NCBI GenBank assembly: GCA_009789175.1
Contig: CP046866.1
Span: forward strand, 1,116,001-1,180,000
Reading direction: 5' to 3'
Length of the DNA: 64,000 nt
Source of the DNA: Salinibaculum litoreum
Lineage (GTDB): Archaea > Halobacteriota > Halobacteria > Halobacteriales > Haloarculaceae
Below, in pieces: positions 17,628-27,019 of this stretch. Position 1 is the stretch's first letter. Each line of letters opens with the position of its first letter. Below the pieces are notes generated by a model. That model saw only the letters and a program-made list of their open reading frames with translations. It was not told where the DNA came from and made no database searches. The position numbers and the translations under genes were made by a program.

Positions 17628-18263
17628 ATGCCACTACTCGTCGACGTCCGACAACTGGGTGTCATCAACGAGCTAATCAGAGATGCGGCCGAGAACGTCG
17701 CAGTGTCGTTCGGAACACTCGCGGGCGTCGATGCGACTATCGACATCAGGGCTCTCTCTTTCGTCGACCCTGCGGACCTGCCTGACGAAATCGGTCCGAA
17801 GGAAGTCTACACTGCAACGATAGACCTGACGGAACCGCCATACGGCTCCTTCATGCTCACCTTTTCGGATGCCACTGCCGAGGCCGTGGCGGAACTGGTC
17901 GTCGGGGAGCAAGTCGAGGGCGAACTGTCGGACATGCAGCGGAGTGCTCTCCAGGAGATGTGTAACATCTGTACCTCCGGGTTCATCGACGGCTTCGCCA
18001 ACACCCTGAACACGACGATAGACATGGGAGCGCCGAGCCTGAAACACACCGACGGCGAGGCTATCGTCGAAAACCAGCTCTCGCATATCCACGATGAAGC
18101 TATCGCTATCGTCCTGGATACGACGGTCAGCGTTCCCGAGGCCGGGACTGACCTCGAACTGCACGTCTACCTCGTGCCAGCCCCCGGAGCATTCGTCAAT
18201 CTACTGGACTCCATCGACCTCGATGCTGAAGATGTGACTGCTTCGGGTCATATTAGTAGCTGA
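17628..18263 (+). CDS. cheC: CheC-type CheY phosphatase, copy 1
   Basis: 211 aa. Contains the CheC phosphatase signature S-x3-E-x2-N in MQRSALQEMCNICTSGFIDG (about residues 103-122), and a second weaker repeat is expected in the C-terminal half. CheC removes phosphate from CheY-P and, in archaea, tunes archaellum switching. A TTTATATT box at 17566-17573 suggests a leader of about 30 nt. Followed 56 nt later by a paralogue with the same architecture. No other che gene adjoins. Confidence 0.9.
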   Translation: MPLLVDVRQLGVINELIRDAAENVAVSFGTLAGVDATIDIRALSFVDPADLPDEIGPKEVYTATIDLTEPPYGSFMLTFSDATAEAVAELVVGEQVEGELSDMQRSALQEMCNICTSGFIDGFANTLNTTIDMGAPSLKHTDGEAIVENQLSHIHDEAIAIVLDTTVSVPEAGTDLELHVYLVPAPGAFVNLLDSIDLDAEDVTASGHISS

Positions 18264-18319
18264 GATTTGATACGACCGCCCCGAAACTACTATCCCAGTC
18301 CCTCGAATAGCTGTCAGCA

Positions 18320-18976
18320 ATGCCGATACTCGTCGATATACGGAAGCTGACAATCATCGGGAAACTCATTCAGCATGGGGCGAAAAACGTCGCCTCATCG
18401 CTGTCGACGATGGCCGGTATCGAGGCCGACGTACAGATAAAGAGCCTCTCCTTCGTCGAACCGAGCGACATCGAAAACGAGATGGGGAGCGGGGAGATGT
18501 ACCACGCGAGCATCCGTCTCACGGAGCCACCCTACGGTGTGTTCGTGATGACGTTCGACGACCAGACGGCTGCAACCATCGCGGAGGAGATGACCGGCCA
18601 GCCCGTCGAGGATGGCGCATTGAACCAGATGCACCAGAGCGCGCTGCAGGAAATCTGTAACATCCTCACCTCGGGGTTCATCGACGGCATCGCCAACACG
18701 CTGGAAACGACTATCGATATGGAGACACCGACCGTCGAGCGCGAACACACGAGCGAAATCGCCGAGAGCACCCTCTCACACATCCGGATGGACTCCCTTT
18801 CTATCGTTCTGGATACGGTGGTCGACCTCGCTGAACAGGACACAGAGTTCCAGTTGCATATTTTCCTCGTCCCAGACCCGGGTTCGTTCGTCAATATCAT
18901 CGACAAACTCGACATCGAGGAAATCAAAAACAAAGACAGCCTGGCCGAATTCTACGAGGGAGAAAGTACATTTTGA
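18320..18976 (+). CDS. cheC: CheC-type CheY phosphatase, copy 2
   Basis: 218 aa. The N-terminus (MPILVDIRKLTIIGKLIQ) parallels copy 1 (MPLLVDVRQLGVINELIR), and the phosphatase signature is S-ALQ-E-IC-N in HQSALQEICNILTSGFIDGI. Clearly a tandem duplication followed by divergence. Both copies keep the catalytic Glu and Asn, so both may be active, perhaps towards different CheY or CheD partners. Likely one transcript with copy 1. Confidence 0.9.
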   Translation: MPILVDIRKLTIIGKLIQHGAKNVASSLSTMAGIEADVQIKSLSFVEPSDIENEMGSGEMYHASIRLTEPPYGVFVMTFDDQTAATIAEEMTGQPVEDGALNQMHQSALQEICNILTSGFIDGIANTLETTIDMETPTVEREHTSEIAESTLSHIRMDSLSIVLDTVVDLAEQDTEFQLHIFLVPDPGSFVNIIDKLDIEEIKNKDSLAEFYEGESTF

Positions 18977-19002
18977 AGGGGCTGTGGCCGTAGCTATCGG
19001 AT

Positions 19003-19479
19003 ATGTCGCTTGTCAATGCCGGTGTATACGTCGTACACCTGTTGTTTGCTGCACTGTGGTCTGGAACTGTACTCTTCGTCGCTTGGGCTGTGTTGCCACT
19101 GGCACGGAACGGTGAGTTGAACGCGGCTCCGCTCGATTCCCTCACCGGGAAGCTGCAACTCGTCTCCCGGTCGAGTGCCGCAGTACTCTTCATAACGGGT
19201 GGACACATGGCGGCCGCTGCCGCCGGCTACACTGTCGATTCGCTGTTTGGGTCGCCACGCGGGCATCTCGTCGTGACGATGATTGTCCTGTGGTTCCTGC
19301 TGGCTGGCCTCGTCGAGGTCGGTGCCAGCAAACTCACCGAGGGGACCAAACAGGACAAGGTCCGCGAGCCGGCACGCAACGCCACGCGCTTCCTCCAGGC
19401 CGGGGCCGTCGTCGCCCTGCTGTTGCTCGTCGACGCCGGTCTCATCATCTCGACTGGAATGGGGTATCTCACGCTGTAG
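19003..19479 (+). CDS. CopD-like four-helix membrane protein
   Basis: 158 aa. Four membrane segments (about residues 5-30, 58-75, 85-108, 130-152). A His in the first helix (VVHLLFAALWSGT) and one in the second (TGGHMAAAA) recall the CopD/DUF2269-type membrane family, where such residues bind copper or heme. Function here is uncertain: copper handling or a respiratory accessory role. Starts 26 nt after the second cheC but is unrelated by function. Confidence 0.75.
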   Translation: MSLVNAGVYVVHLLFAALWSGTVLFVAWAVLPLARNGELNAAPLDSLTGKLQLVSRSSAAVLFITGGHMAAAAAGYTVDSLFGSPRGHLVVTMIVLWFLLAGLVEVGASKLTEGTKQDKVREPARNATRFLQAGAVVALLLLVDAGLIISTGMGYLTL

Positions 19480-19507
19480 CGGCCAGTTTCTGCGGGACGG
19501 CCGTCGC

Positions 19508-21145
19508 TCAGAGGTCCTCGTCAACGTGGTCAGCAGCCTTCAGTGCGAGCGCGCCGATGGTCAGCGTGGGGTTCATCGCGCCGCTTGCGGGAAAGACACT
19601 GCTCGATGCGATTGTGAGATTGCCAACGTCGTGAGTCCGAAGCCGTGGATTGACCACGCTCTCTGCGGAGTCTGTCCCCATCCGTGTCGTCCCCATGTGG
19701 TGGTACGCCGGGCCAGTGTCTGCTGGCCCAACTGTCCAGGAGATGTCGGCTCCAAGTTCATCGAGTACCGCGCGTTGAATCTCGTTGGCCCGCTCGATTG
19801 TCCGCCGGGTCCGCTCGTCGAGTGCCCACTCGATGTCGGGGACTGGATTCCCGTGGTTGTCGGTCGTCGAGGGGTCCACCGTCACCCGGTTGTCGGGGTC
19901 GGGACGCTGGGCGACCAGCCCACCCATGGCGATGCTGTGGCCGTAGGCCCCGCGCAGCTCCGTGAGGAGTTCGTCACCCCAGGAGTCCCCCGTGAGTGCG
20001 AGTTCGACGGGGGACGGGCCGGCGTAATTGAAAAATTCGAGTTTCATCGGTGCCAGCGGTTTCTCGGTCGCAGGTACAAGCACGTTCCCGTCCCGGTCGG
20101 TGACTGCCTGCCCCGGGTCGTCGTAGAACTGGTGGGTCTCGCTGGTGAGAAAGCCCACGTGATTCTGTCTGGTCTCCTCGTCCAGGGTGCCGCCGACGCC
20201 TGCGAACAGATGGTCCATGAAGCATCTGCCGACCAGGCCGCTGCCGTTTGCCAGGCCGTCGGGGTGGTCCGGGTTCGCGGACAGGAGTAACAGTCGCGGT
20301 ATCTCTACACCCCCCGCAGCGAGGACGAACTGGCGTGCTCGCTGCTCGTAGGTCTCGCCGTCAGGCGTCGCGTAGACCGCCGCCCTGACTCGCTGGCCGC
20401 TGTCGTCAGTCAGGAGTCGCTGTACGGGCACGCGGTCTATCACGCGCGCCCCTCGCTGCTCGGCCCGTTCGATGTGTACGTCGGCGCTGTATTTCGCGCC
20501 GGATGGACAGACGGGCTGGCAGGTCCCGTAGCCGACGCACTCGCTGCGCCCGTCGTAGGGCTCGGAGTTGCGGGCGTTGGGGACCGAGTGCATCGCGATG
20601 CCGAGTTCCGAACACGCCGGGGCAAAGAGCGAATCGCTGTAACTCGGCGGGAACGCCGGCATCGGGAACGGAGTCTCCCGAGGCGGTGCAAAGGGGTTGT
20701 CGTCCGCGCCGGCGACGCCAAACGCCCGCTCTACGTCGGCGTAGTAGGGCCGTAACTCCTCGTAGTCGATGGGCCAGGCCGGGTCCTCACCGGTGCCCGC
20801 CGTTCCGTCGAAGTCCGACCGGTGGAGGCGCATCACCATCCCCTGCCAGTGCAGCGTCGACCCGCCGACCCCCTTCACACGGGCGATGTTGAGCGGGTAG
20901 TGACGCTCACCACTCGACTCGTATGCGTCCCGTGGGCCACCCATGTTCCACGTGTCCCGGTCGATACCGGGCCGAATCGCCCGCTCCATCCGCTCGGGCC
21001 GGTCGCTCCTGTCGAATCTCGGGCCCGCTTCGAGGACGACCACGTCGTGACCACGCCCGGCAAGCGTCGATGCGACCAGCGCACCAGCCGGTCCCGCACC
21101 GACGACACACACGTCTGCCTGCTTGCTCGGATTCCGGTCCGCCAC
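19508..21145 (-). CDS. GMC family FAD-dependent oxidoreductase
   Basis: 545 aa with GTG start at 21145, 26 nt from a TATA-like box (21166-21175). The FAD Rossmann motif is VVGAGPAGALVASTL (about residues 14-28), followed by an E in VVVLEAG. GGSTLHWQGM is a flavin-contact region, and the C-terminal YHHMGTTRMGTD and ASGAMNPTLTIGALALKAAD carry the GMC catalytic and closing signatures. Oxidises an alcohol, sugar or similar; substrate unknown. Cys-rich C-V-G-Y-G-T-C-Q-P-V-C in the middle resembles gluconate or choline dehydrogenase-type members with metal-like clusters. Confidence 0.92.
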   Translation of the reverse strand: MADRNPSKQADVCVVGAGPAGALVASTLAGRGHDVVVLEAGPRFDRSDRPERMERAIRPGIDRDTWNMGGPRDAYESSGERHYPLNIARVKGVGGSTLHWQGMVMRLHRSDFDGTAGTGEDPAWPIDYEELRPYYADVERAFGVAGADDNPFAPPRETPFPMPAFPPSYSDSLFAPACSELGIAMHSVPNARNSEPYDGRSECVGYGTCQPVCPSGAKYSADVHIERAEQRGARVIDRVPVQRLLTDDSGQRVRAAVYATPDGETYEQRARQFVLAAGGVEIPRLLLLSANPDHPDGLANGSGLVGRCFMDHLFAGVGGTLDEETRQNHVGFLTSETHQFYDDPGQAVTDRDGNVLVPATEKPLAPMKLEFFNYAGPSPVELALTGDSWGDELLTELRGAYGHSIAMGGLVAQRPDPDNRVTVDPSTTDNHGNPVPDIEWALDERTRRTIERANEIQRAVLDELGADISWTVGPADTGPAYHHMGTTRMGTDSAESVVNPRLRTHDVGNLTIASSSVFPASGAMNPTLTIGALALKAADHVDEDL

Positions 21146-21165
21146 GAACTCGTTTTAGGCAAGCC

Positions 21166-21175
21166 AAAATTTAAG
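21166..21175 (-). promoter_or_regulatory. TATA-like box of GMC oxidoreductase gene
   Basis: CTTAAATTTT on the minus strand, centred about 26 nt before the GTG at 21145, supporting that non-ATG start. Confidence 0.5.
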
Positions 21176-21233
21176 CGTTGCTTCTGAGTACCCGCCCACG
21201 AAGTTATTTCCAGCCACGGTCACACATACCGGT

Positions 21234-22175
21234 ATGGAACTGGTCTCGCACGACATCGAAGCGCGAGACGGCACGCGGTTGCGGGTGTGGGAGTGCGGTC
21301 CCAAGGATGCGGAGGAGGCGGTGTTGTTCTTCCACGGTGCGATTACGTCGTCGCGGGGGATGTTCGCGCCACCGACGGACGACGGCGCGTACTCGTGGCT
21401 GCAATATGCCGCCGAGCGGGGACAACGTGTCTTCGCACTCGACATCCGCGGGTACGGCCGGAGCGACCCGATTCCCGAGTACGACGACCAGCCATCGGCG
21501 AATGCGCCCGCCGTCCGAGCGCCCCAGGCGGCACGGGACGGGGCTGATGCCCTGTCGTTCGTCGCCGACCGGGCGGAGACGCTTCACCTGTGTACGCTCT
21601 CGTGGGGGACCATCTACACGATGCTGTTGTTGTCCGGAGACCTCCCCGATGTCGGCGCTGACATCGCACAGCAGGTGTCCTCGCTGGTCGCCGGTGCGCC
21701 GGTGTATGAGCCGACCTGGGACTTCGAGAGTATGGCGGACTCTATGGGGGTTCCGACGGACCTCGGCGGCTACTTCGTGCTGGAGGAGACCGATTCCGGG
21801 GAGGACACCCCGGGCCCGGAGCGACTGTCCGAGGATATCTCGGCGATACGCACCGACTCTGTCCAGGGTATCGATGAGACGAGCTATCGGGTACCTGCCG
21901 GTCCGCAGGCGGATACCCGAGATTGCACGAACGGTGACCCACCGTATGACCCCGGCGCGGTCGATATCCCGACGCTTCTGATTCGTGGCGAGAACGACAT
22001 CCTCTCCGAGCGCCTCGACACGCTGGCGCTCTATGATGACCTCGGCACCGACGGTCTCACGGAGTACATCGAGGTCTCGGACAGTTCGCATTACTTCAGC
22101 TACGAACCGTATCGCGAGGTGTTCTTCGAGGCCGCTTACGGGTTCCAGCAGCGTGTCCGTGGCCTGGAGAGCTAA
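21234..22175 (+). CDS. Alpha/beta hydrolase
   Basis: 313 aa. Oxyanion-hole region FFHGAITSSRG (about residues 32-42), nucleophile elbow LCTLSWGTIY (Ser about 123, with Thr in place of the first elbow Gly), late acid GENDIL, and histidine DSSHYFSYE. Alpha/beta hydrolase fold of the haloperoxidase/esterase type, probably cytosolic. Substrate unknown. Divergent from the GMC oxidoreductase with about 90 nt between starts, so regulation may be shared. Confidence 0.88.
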   Translation: MELVSHDIEARDGTRLRVWECGPKDAEEAVLFFHGAITSSRGMFAPPTDDGAYSWLQYAAERGQRVFALDIRGYGRSDPIPEYDDQPSANAPAVRAPQAARDGADALSFVADRAETLHLCTLSWGTIYTMLLLSGDLPDVGADIAQQVSSLVAGAPVYEPTWDFESMADSMGVPTDLGGYFVLEETDSGEDTPGPERLSEDISAIRTDSVQGIDETSYRVPAGPQADTRDCTNGDPPYDPGAVDIPTLLIRGENDILSERLDTLALYDDLGTDGLTEYIEVSDSSHYFSYEPYREVFFEAAYGFQQRVRGLES

Positions 22176-22289
22176 GGTCGATTTGCTCTTGTTCCGCTGG
22201 GGCCGGCAACGAGATACACTTCCAAAGTAGAGAGAGTATAACAATAGCCGGGGCTCGGGAGTCAGTCGGACGAGCATGGTGAGTGGCAG

Positions 22290-23309
22290 GTGACCGCGCC
22301 GGCAGGACACGACTCAGGGCATCAGGAGACACACTCGAACCCAGACCTCTCTGTCGTCGTCGTCACGTACAACGAGGCCGACCGTATCGAAGCGTGTCTG
22401 GACGCTCTCTTCGAGACGTGTGACGGGATATCGAGCTACGAGGTCGTTCTGGTGGACTCGCGGTCGACGGACGGCACTGTCGACATCGCCCGTTCGTACC
22501 CGGTCAGTATCTATCGACTGCCGCCGTCGGTCGAGACGACACCCGGTGCCGGGCGGTACGTCGGAACGGAACTGACCAGCGCCGACCGGATTCTCTTCGT
22601 CGACGGCGACATGGTTCTGGAACCCTCCTGGCTTGGGGAGGCGCTGGAGGTACTCGATTCGGCCCCTGCTATCGCGGGCGTCGATGGCCACCTCAACGGG
22701 AGCACTGCACGCGAATCCCGGACTGTCACGTCGCTCCGGGGCGTCGCACTCTACGACAGGGCCGCACTGACCGCTGTCGGTGGATTCGACCCACACCTCA
22801 GCGCGCTCGAGGACATCGAACTCGGCTTCCGGTTCGACGAGGCAGGGTATCGGCTCGTTCGCACGCCGACCGTGGCGGCGAATCACCCCTTCGAAAGCGG
22901 GTTCGGGGAACAACTCAGACGCTGGCAAAGCGGCTATTACCACGGGCTCGGCGAAGTGCTGCGCAAGTCGCTGGGGTCGCCATCGATTCTCGGGAAGGTA
23001 CTGTACCGGTATCGCCAGTACGGACTCGGCGGTATCTGGGCACTCTGTGGTCCCGTGTCCGTCGCAGTCGGCGCGGCTGGGATTGGGCTCTGGGTTCTCC
23101 TGACTGTGGTCGGACTGGTTGGGCTCGTTGCACTGCTTGGCATCGAGGGAACTGCCCGGAAGGTAGTCTCCTTTCTCCCGGTCTATCTGGGTGCGTGTCT
23201 CGGCTTTCTCGGTGCCCATCCCTCCCCTTCGGCGTTCCCCGTCGACGATGTCGAACTCGTGCACCGCGGTTCGCAGGCGATAGTCACTGACCCCACCAGT
23301 GGGCTGTAG
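22290..23309 (+). CDS. Family 2 glycosyltransferase with C-terminal membrane helices
   Basis: 339 aa from GTG 22290; an ATG at 22276 opens another frame and stops at once. GT-A fold: LSVVVVTYNEADRI (about residues 19-32), DSRSTDGT, and the metal-binding D-x-D in FVDGDMVLEP (about 108-117), then ALEDIELGFRF, an ED-type acceptor motif. Two hydrophobic segments near 245-285 anchor it to the membrane. Transfers a sugar from a nucleotide donor to an envelope glycan or lipid; acceptor unknown. Ends 22 nt from the convergent asparagine-synthetase-like gene. Confidence 0.88.
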   Translation: MTAPAGHDSGHQETHSNPDLSVVVVTYNEADRIEACLDALFETCDGISSYEVVLVDSRSTDGTVDIARSYPVSIYRLPPSVETTPGAGRYVGTELTSADRILFVDGDMVLEPSWLGEALEVLDSAPAIAGVDGHLNGSTARESRTVTSLRGVALYDRAALTAVGGFDPHLSALEDIELGFRFDEAGYRLVRTPTVAANHPFESGFGEQLRRWQSGYYHGLGEVLRKSLGSPSILGKVLYRYRQYGLGGIWALCGPVSVAVGAAGIGLWVLLTVVGLVGLVALLGIEGTARKVVSFLPVYLGACLGFLGAHPSPSAFPVDDVELVHRGSQAIVTDPTSGL

Positions 23310-23331
23310 GGCCTGCCGTGGCGCGAACGCG

Positions 23332-25032
23332 TTACGGCGAGATATCGAGCATTCGCGTGTGTGGGACAGGTCTGAGGTCATCGTTTTGAAGCACGCGGTC
23401 ACGCCAGATTGCCCACGACAGCAGAATCCATCCCATTCCGGGGGAGCGCTCGACGACGTCGTCCCACGACGAGACGGGGGCAAACGCGGGCACCTCGTAC
23501 CGTTCCTGTGCCGAGACGAGCGGCCCCGACCGGAGAAATCTCCCTTCGGGAAGGTTGCCGTTGCCTTTCGGTTTCGAAGTCTCGTAGCCCGGAAGTCGCT
23601 GGGCGAGCAGCCGCTTGGGGATGTGTTTGCTCTCCCGACCGGAGACGTACCGCTGCGGGACTGACACCGACAGCGCCGCCTCGGTGACGGCTCTCGACGC
23701 GAAGGGTGCCCGCAGTGCCTTCCCCCGCGCCTGTGCAATCTGACGGTAGGCGGTCAGCGTGTTCTCACAGAAGCGGCCAATCCAGTGCCCCCAGTCCAGG
23801 TGGGCACGGAACCGGTCGGTGTCCTCGACCAGTGGCACCCGTGCGCTCGCGTACGCGAGTCGCTTTCGCTGCAGGCGTTCGACCAGTCGTTCGTCGACGA
23901 ACTCGCTCACGTAGTCCTGATCGAGATACTGGGAGGACTGCTGTGCCAGTCCTCGCGGGTCCCACGGCGACCGCACCAGTTCCCTGGCACGGTTTCGATG
24001 GCTTTCCAGCAGCGGATGAACGGCAGGCAGGTGTCTGAGAAAGCGGGTCTGCCAGACCGTCTGTGCTGTCCCGGCCCCCATCCCGTAGAGGCTATCGGCG
24101 GCCTCACCACAGACGTAGGCCCCCCAGTCCGTCTCGTTCAAACCCATATCGATGGTCGGCGCTTGCAGTTGCTGGGGCGGCATTCCGATGGCGTCGATGA
24201 CCGACTCCAGCCGCGCGGTGAAACTCGTCTCGGGCGCGGTGACAAAGTCGTGGTCGGTGCCGAGCAGCGAACTCGCGGTCCGGGCGTAGTCCACCTCGAA
24301 ATCGAACTCTGGCGTCTCGAACGCGCCACTCGTGCTCGGGGCGTTCTCGGGGAGGTACGTATGCACAAGCGTCGAGTCGACACCTCCGGACAGCATCGAC
24401 GCCACGCTGTCGGCCGACTCGTATGCCATCGACCGACGGAGCGCGTCATCGAGCGCACGTGTGCCGTCGGTACACGTCGGTGGCGAGGTGAGCGTCTCGG
24501 TCAGGTCACGCTCCGGCGGACCGCTGGCTGGCTCCCACGAGAGTGACTCGCCGTGTTCCAGTCGGCCGACCTCTGCGACGTAGGTCCCAGTTGGGACGGC
24601 CCGATACAGTAGATGGCTGGCCACAATCTCGTCCGTCACAGTTCGTTCGTCGACAGAAAGCTGGGCGAGAGCGTTCCGAAAGAGGTCGGTCACGACCACC
24701 GTACCGTCTGACCCACGAAGGAAAAACACCTCGTAGCTCGACGTGACACCGCGGTGTGCTCTGACCGTCAGTTCATCGCCAGCCGACACCTGGACGACGG
24801 TGTATTCGCCGGGGCTGGCACGGAGCTGTCGACGTACGTCCTCGAAGGAGCCCCCGGCCTCGACTGTCGCCCGAACACCGGGGTCGGGGACGGCGGTGAC
24901 AAGCCACACTGACGACCCGTCGTCGATGAGTTCGGTGTCCGGGTTGGTCACCAACACACGAGCCGTTTGGGTCCGTCCGTGACCGTTCTGGGACCAGAAG
25001 CGAGGGCCGTGGTACCCGTCACTGAGTCGCAT
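23332..25032 (-). CDS. Asparagine synthetase-like amidotransferase without glutaminase Cys
   Basis: 566 aa from ATG 25032 (MRLSDGYHG). The ATP-pyrophosphatase signature MLSGGVDSTLVH (about residues 214-225) marks the synthetase domain, which continues to the C-terminus. The N-terminal ~190 residues resemble the amidotransferase fold only weakly and lack the essential Cys2 of class II glutaminases, so it cannot use glutamine as normal AsnB does. Such proteins occur in envelope glycan clusters or as beta-lactam-synthetase-like enzymes. Substrate unknown; the convergent glycosyltransferase hints at envelope work. Confidence 0.85.
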   Translation of the reverse strand: MRLSDGYHGPRFWSQNGHGRTQTARVLVTNPDTELIDDGSSVWLVTAVPDPGVRATVEAGGSFEDVRRQLRASPGEYTVVQVSAGDELTVRAHRGVTSSYEVFFLRGSDGTVVVTDLFRNALAQLSVDERTVTDEIVASHLLYRAVPTGTYVAEVGRLEHGESLSWEPASGPPERDLTETLTSPPTCTDGTRALDDALRRSMAYESADSVASMLSGGVDSTLVHTYLPENAPSTSGAFETPEFDFEVDYARTASSLLGTDHDFVTAPETSFTARLESVIDAIGMPPQQLQAPTIDMGLNETDWGAYVCGEAADSLYGMGAGTAQTVWQTRFLRHLPAVHPLLESHRNRARELVRSPWDPRGLAQQSSQYLDQDYVSEFVDERLVERLQRKRLAYASARVPLVEDTDRFRAHLDWGHWIGRFCENTLTAYRQIAQARGKALRAPFASRAVTEAALSVSVPQRYVSGRESKHIPKRLLAQRLPGYETSKPKGNGNLPEGRFLRSGPLVSAQERYEVPAFAPVSSWDDVVERSPGMGWILLSWAIWRDRVLQNDDLRPVPHTRMLDISP

Positions 25033-25142
25033 CAATGCAGCCAGTTACCTGCGACCGGACCAAAGTTATAGAGCGTCTACACTGTCGGAATCGACGTTAC
25101 TTTTCGTGTAATCCTTGCACAAAGCCGCCGTGTCCCGGCACG

Positions 25143-25916
25143 TCACTCGCGGGTGACGGAGTGGGTTAGCTGTCCGACGCCCTCGATTTCGACGGTCACC
25201 TCGTCACCGTCCGAGAGGGGGCCGACACCCTCGGGTGTCCCGGTCGCTATCACATCCCCAGGTTCGAGCGTCATGTAGGTCGTAATCTCCGCAATCAGTT
25301 CCGGCACGGAGAAAATGAAATGCTCACGCGAGGAGGACTGGCGGAGTTCTCCGTTACACCGGAGTTCGATGGATGCATCGTCCGGCACGTGGTCGGGCGT
25401 TGCGACCACCGGACCCAGTGGCGCGGCACTGTCGAAGGCCTTCCCGCGAACCCAGTTCTGTTCGCGGTCCTGGTCGTCGCGGTTCGACACGTCGACCAGA
25501 CACGTAAAGCCCGCGACCTTCTCCATCGCCTCGCTTTCGGGCACGTGGCGGCACTGCTCGCCGATGACGACGGCGATTTCGGCCTCGTAGTCGACCCGCT
25601 CTTTCCCGGCGGGCAGCGGGACCGTACTCCCGTGGCTCGCCACCGTATTCGGCGGCTTCAGGAACAGCAGTGGGCGCTCGGGCGGTTCCTTGTCCCGCTC
25701 GGCGGCGTGGTCGGCGTAGTTCAGGCCGACACAGACGATTTTCGACGGGTCGACGGGTGCCAGTACGTCCACCTCCTCGGGGTCGTAGGTCTGGTCACCA
25801 AAGCGAATCTGCCCCCCTGTCCCTGCTGTGGTCGTATCCGCGGGGTCGCCATCGGCGTCCACCCACTCGCCTGTGCGCACGCTTCCAGCCGGGTCGCGAA
25901 ACCGGACCTGTTTCAT
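25143..25916 (-). CDS. Fumarylacetoacetate hydrolase family protein
   Basis: 257 aa from ATG 25916 (MKQVRFRDPAGSVRTGEW). The FAH fold metal ligands are visible as DYEAEIAVVIGE (about residues 118-129) and DVSNRDDQDRE, with the C-terminal LEPGDVIATGTPEGVG signature. The family includes acylpyruvases, 2-hydroxyhepta-2,4-diene-1,7-dioate isomerases and oxaloacetate decarboxylases acting on aromatic breakdown products or oxo-acids. Which one is not resolvable. Divergent from the HAD hydrolase gene. Confidence 0.9.
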   Translation of the reverse strand: MKQVRFRDPAGSVRTGEWVDADGDPADTTTAGTGGQIRFGDQTYDPEEVDVLAPVDPSKIVCVGLNYADHAAERDKEPPERPLLFLKPPNTVASHGSTVPLPAGKERVDYEAEIAVVIGEQCRHVPESEAMEKVAGFTCLVDVSNRDDQDREQNWVRGKAFDSAAPLGPVVATPDHVPDDASIELRCNGELRQSSSREHFIFSVPELIAEITTYMTLEPGDVIATGTPEGVGPLSDGDEVTVEIEGVGQLTHSVTRE

Positions 25917-25999
25917 GACTCGCAACTCTCGGGCGGGAAAATAAGGGTTTGTGGAATCCCGGTCAGTGGCGTTTTGGGACTCCACTGGTATGTGTTCGC

Positions 26000-26680
26000 A
26001 TGGCTTTCGACCCCGATGCAGTCTCGACGCTGACCTTCGACTCCTACAGTACGCTGGTCGACGTGGACGCGGCCGAGAAGGCGCTTGCGGCCAGGGTCGA
26101 GGACCCGGAACCTATCTCCCGGCTCTGGCGCTCCCGGTCTATCGAGTACACGCTCGTCAGCAACCACATCGACGCCTACCAGACGTTCTACGAGATGAAC
26201 CGTGATGCGTTGACCTATGCACTTGACACACACGGCGTCGACCTGCCGGATACCGAACGGGACGAGATTCTCTCTGTCTATCACGAACTCGATGTCTTCG
26301 CGGACGTACGCGAGGGTCTGGAGCGACTTCGGGAGCAGGGCTATGACCTCTATGTCGTCTCGAATGGCAACCCCGAGATGCTCGCGTCGATGGTCGCCCA
26401 CGCCGGCATCGGTGACCTGCTCGAAGACACCATCAGCGCCGACGAGGTGGCGACGTTCAAGCCCGACGAGGAACTCTATCGCCACGCCGCTGACCGGACC
26501 GAGACGCCTATCGAGGAGATGGCACACGCCTCGGCGCTGTGGTTCGACGTACTCGGGGCACAGCATGCCGGTCTGCAGGGCATCTGGATGGACCGGAAGG
26601 GAGCGCCCTGGGAACCGTTCGATGGCACTCCCGACCTGACAGTGGAGACGATTCACGACATCGCCGAGGAACTCGCCTGA
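26000..26680 (+). CDS. Haloacid dehalogenase type II-like HAD hydrolase
   Basis: 226 aa from ATG 26000 (MAFDPDAVSTLTFDSYST). HAD motif I is TFDSYSTLVD (nucleophile Asp about 14), with Ser replacing the second phosphatase Asp, as in L-2-haloacid dehalogenases. Motif II is VVSNGNPEM, motif III the Lys in ATFKPDEELY, and motif IV lies near HASALWFDVLGA, a dehalogenase-like context. Either a dehalogenase or a phosphatase of that subfamily. Extension to 25949 is rejected: it reads into the divergent promoter. Confidence 0.85.
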   Translation: MAFDPDAVSTLTFDSYSTLVDVDAAEKALAARVEDPEPISRLWRSRSIEYTLVSNHIDAYQTFYEMNRDALTYALDTHGVDLPDTERDEILSVYHELDVFADVREGLERLREQGYDLYVVSNGNPEMLASMVAHAGIGDLLEDTISADEVATFKPDEELYRHAADRTETPIEEMAHASALWFDVLGAQHAGLQGIWMDRKGAPWEPFDGTPDLTVETIHDIAEELA

Positions 26681-26687
26681 GGCCGGC

Positions 26688-26948
26688 CTAGAGGATTCGA
26701 AGCAGCCACCGTCCAGAGTGGGCGACGAGCAATCCGGCCCCCAGAACCAGTACGGCCCCGCGAAGGAGGTTCTCCCGCCACGTCCGTTCGGCCGTGTTCC
26801 CAGCCGTTTCGGGACGCTCGCCGTCCAGTCCCGTCGAGTACTGGAGATAGGCACGCAGACAGAGCCGCGACCCGCGGGCGACGCCGAGAACGCCAAGCGC
26901 CAGTGGGATGCCAAAGAACGTAAACGCCGTCCAGAAGCCCGCTTCCAT
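26688..26948 (-). CDS. Small two-helix membrane protein
   Basis: 86 aa from ATG 26948 (MEAGFWTAFTFFGIPLAL). Two hydrophobic segments (about residues 5-25 and 62-82) flank a polar loop. No family recognised. Convergent with the HAD gene and divergent from the ASCH gene. Confidence 0.6.
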   Translation of the reverse strand: MEAGFWTAFTFFGIPLALGVLGVARGSRLCLRAYLQYSTGLDGERPETAGNTAERTWRENLLRGAVLVLGAGLLVAHSGRWLLRIL

Positions 26949-27019
26949 GGTGGTCTCTCGGGAGTCCGCAGGTTTCTCTCTGTCGGACGATTTTTGCGCG
27001 TGCAGGCCAACGTGTTGGT

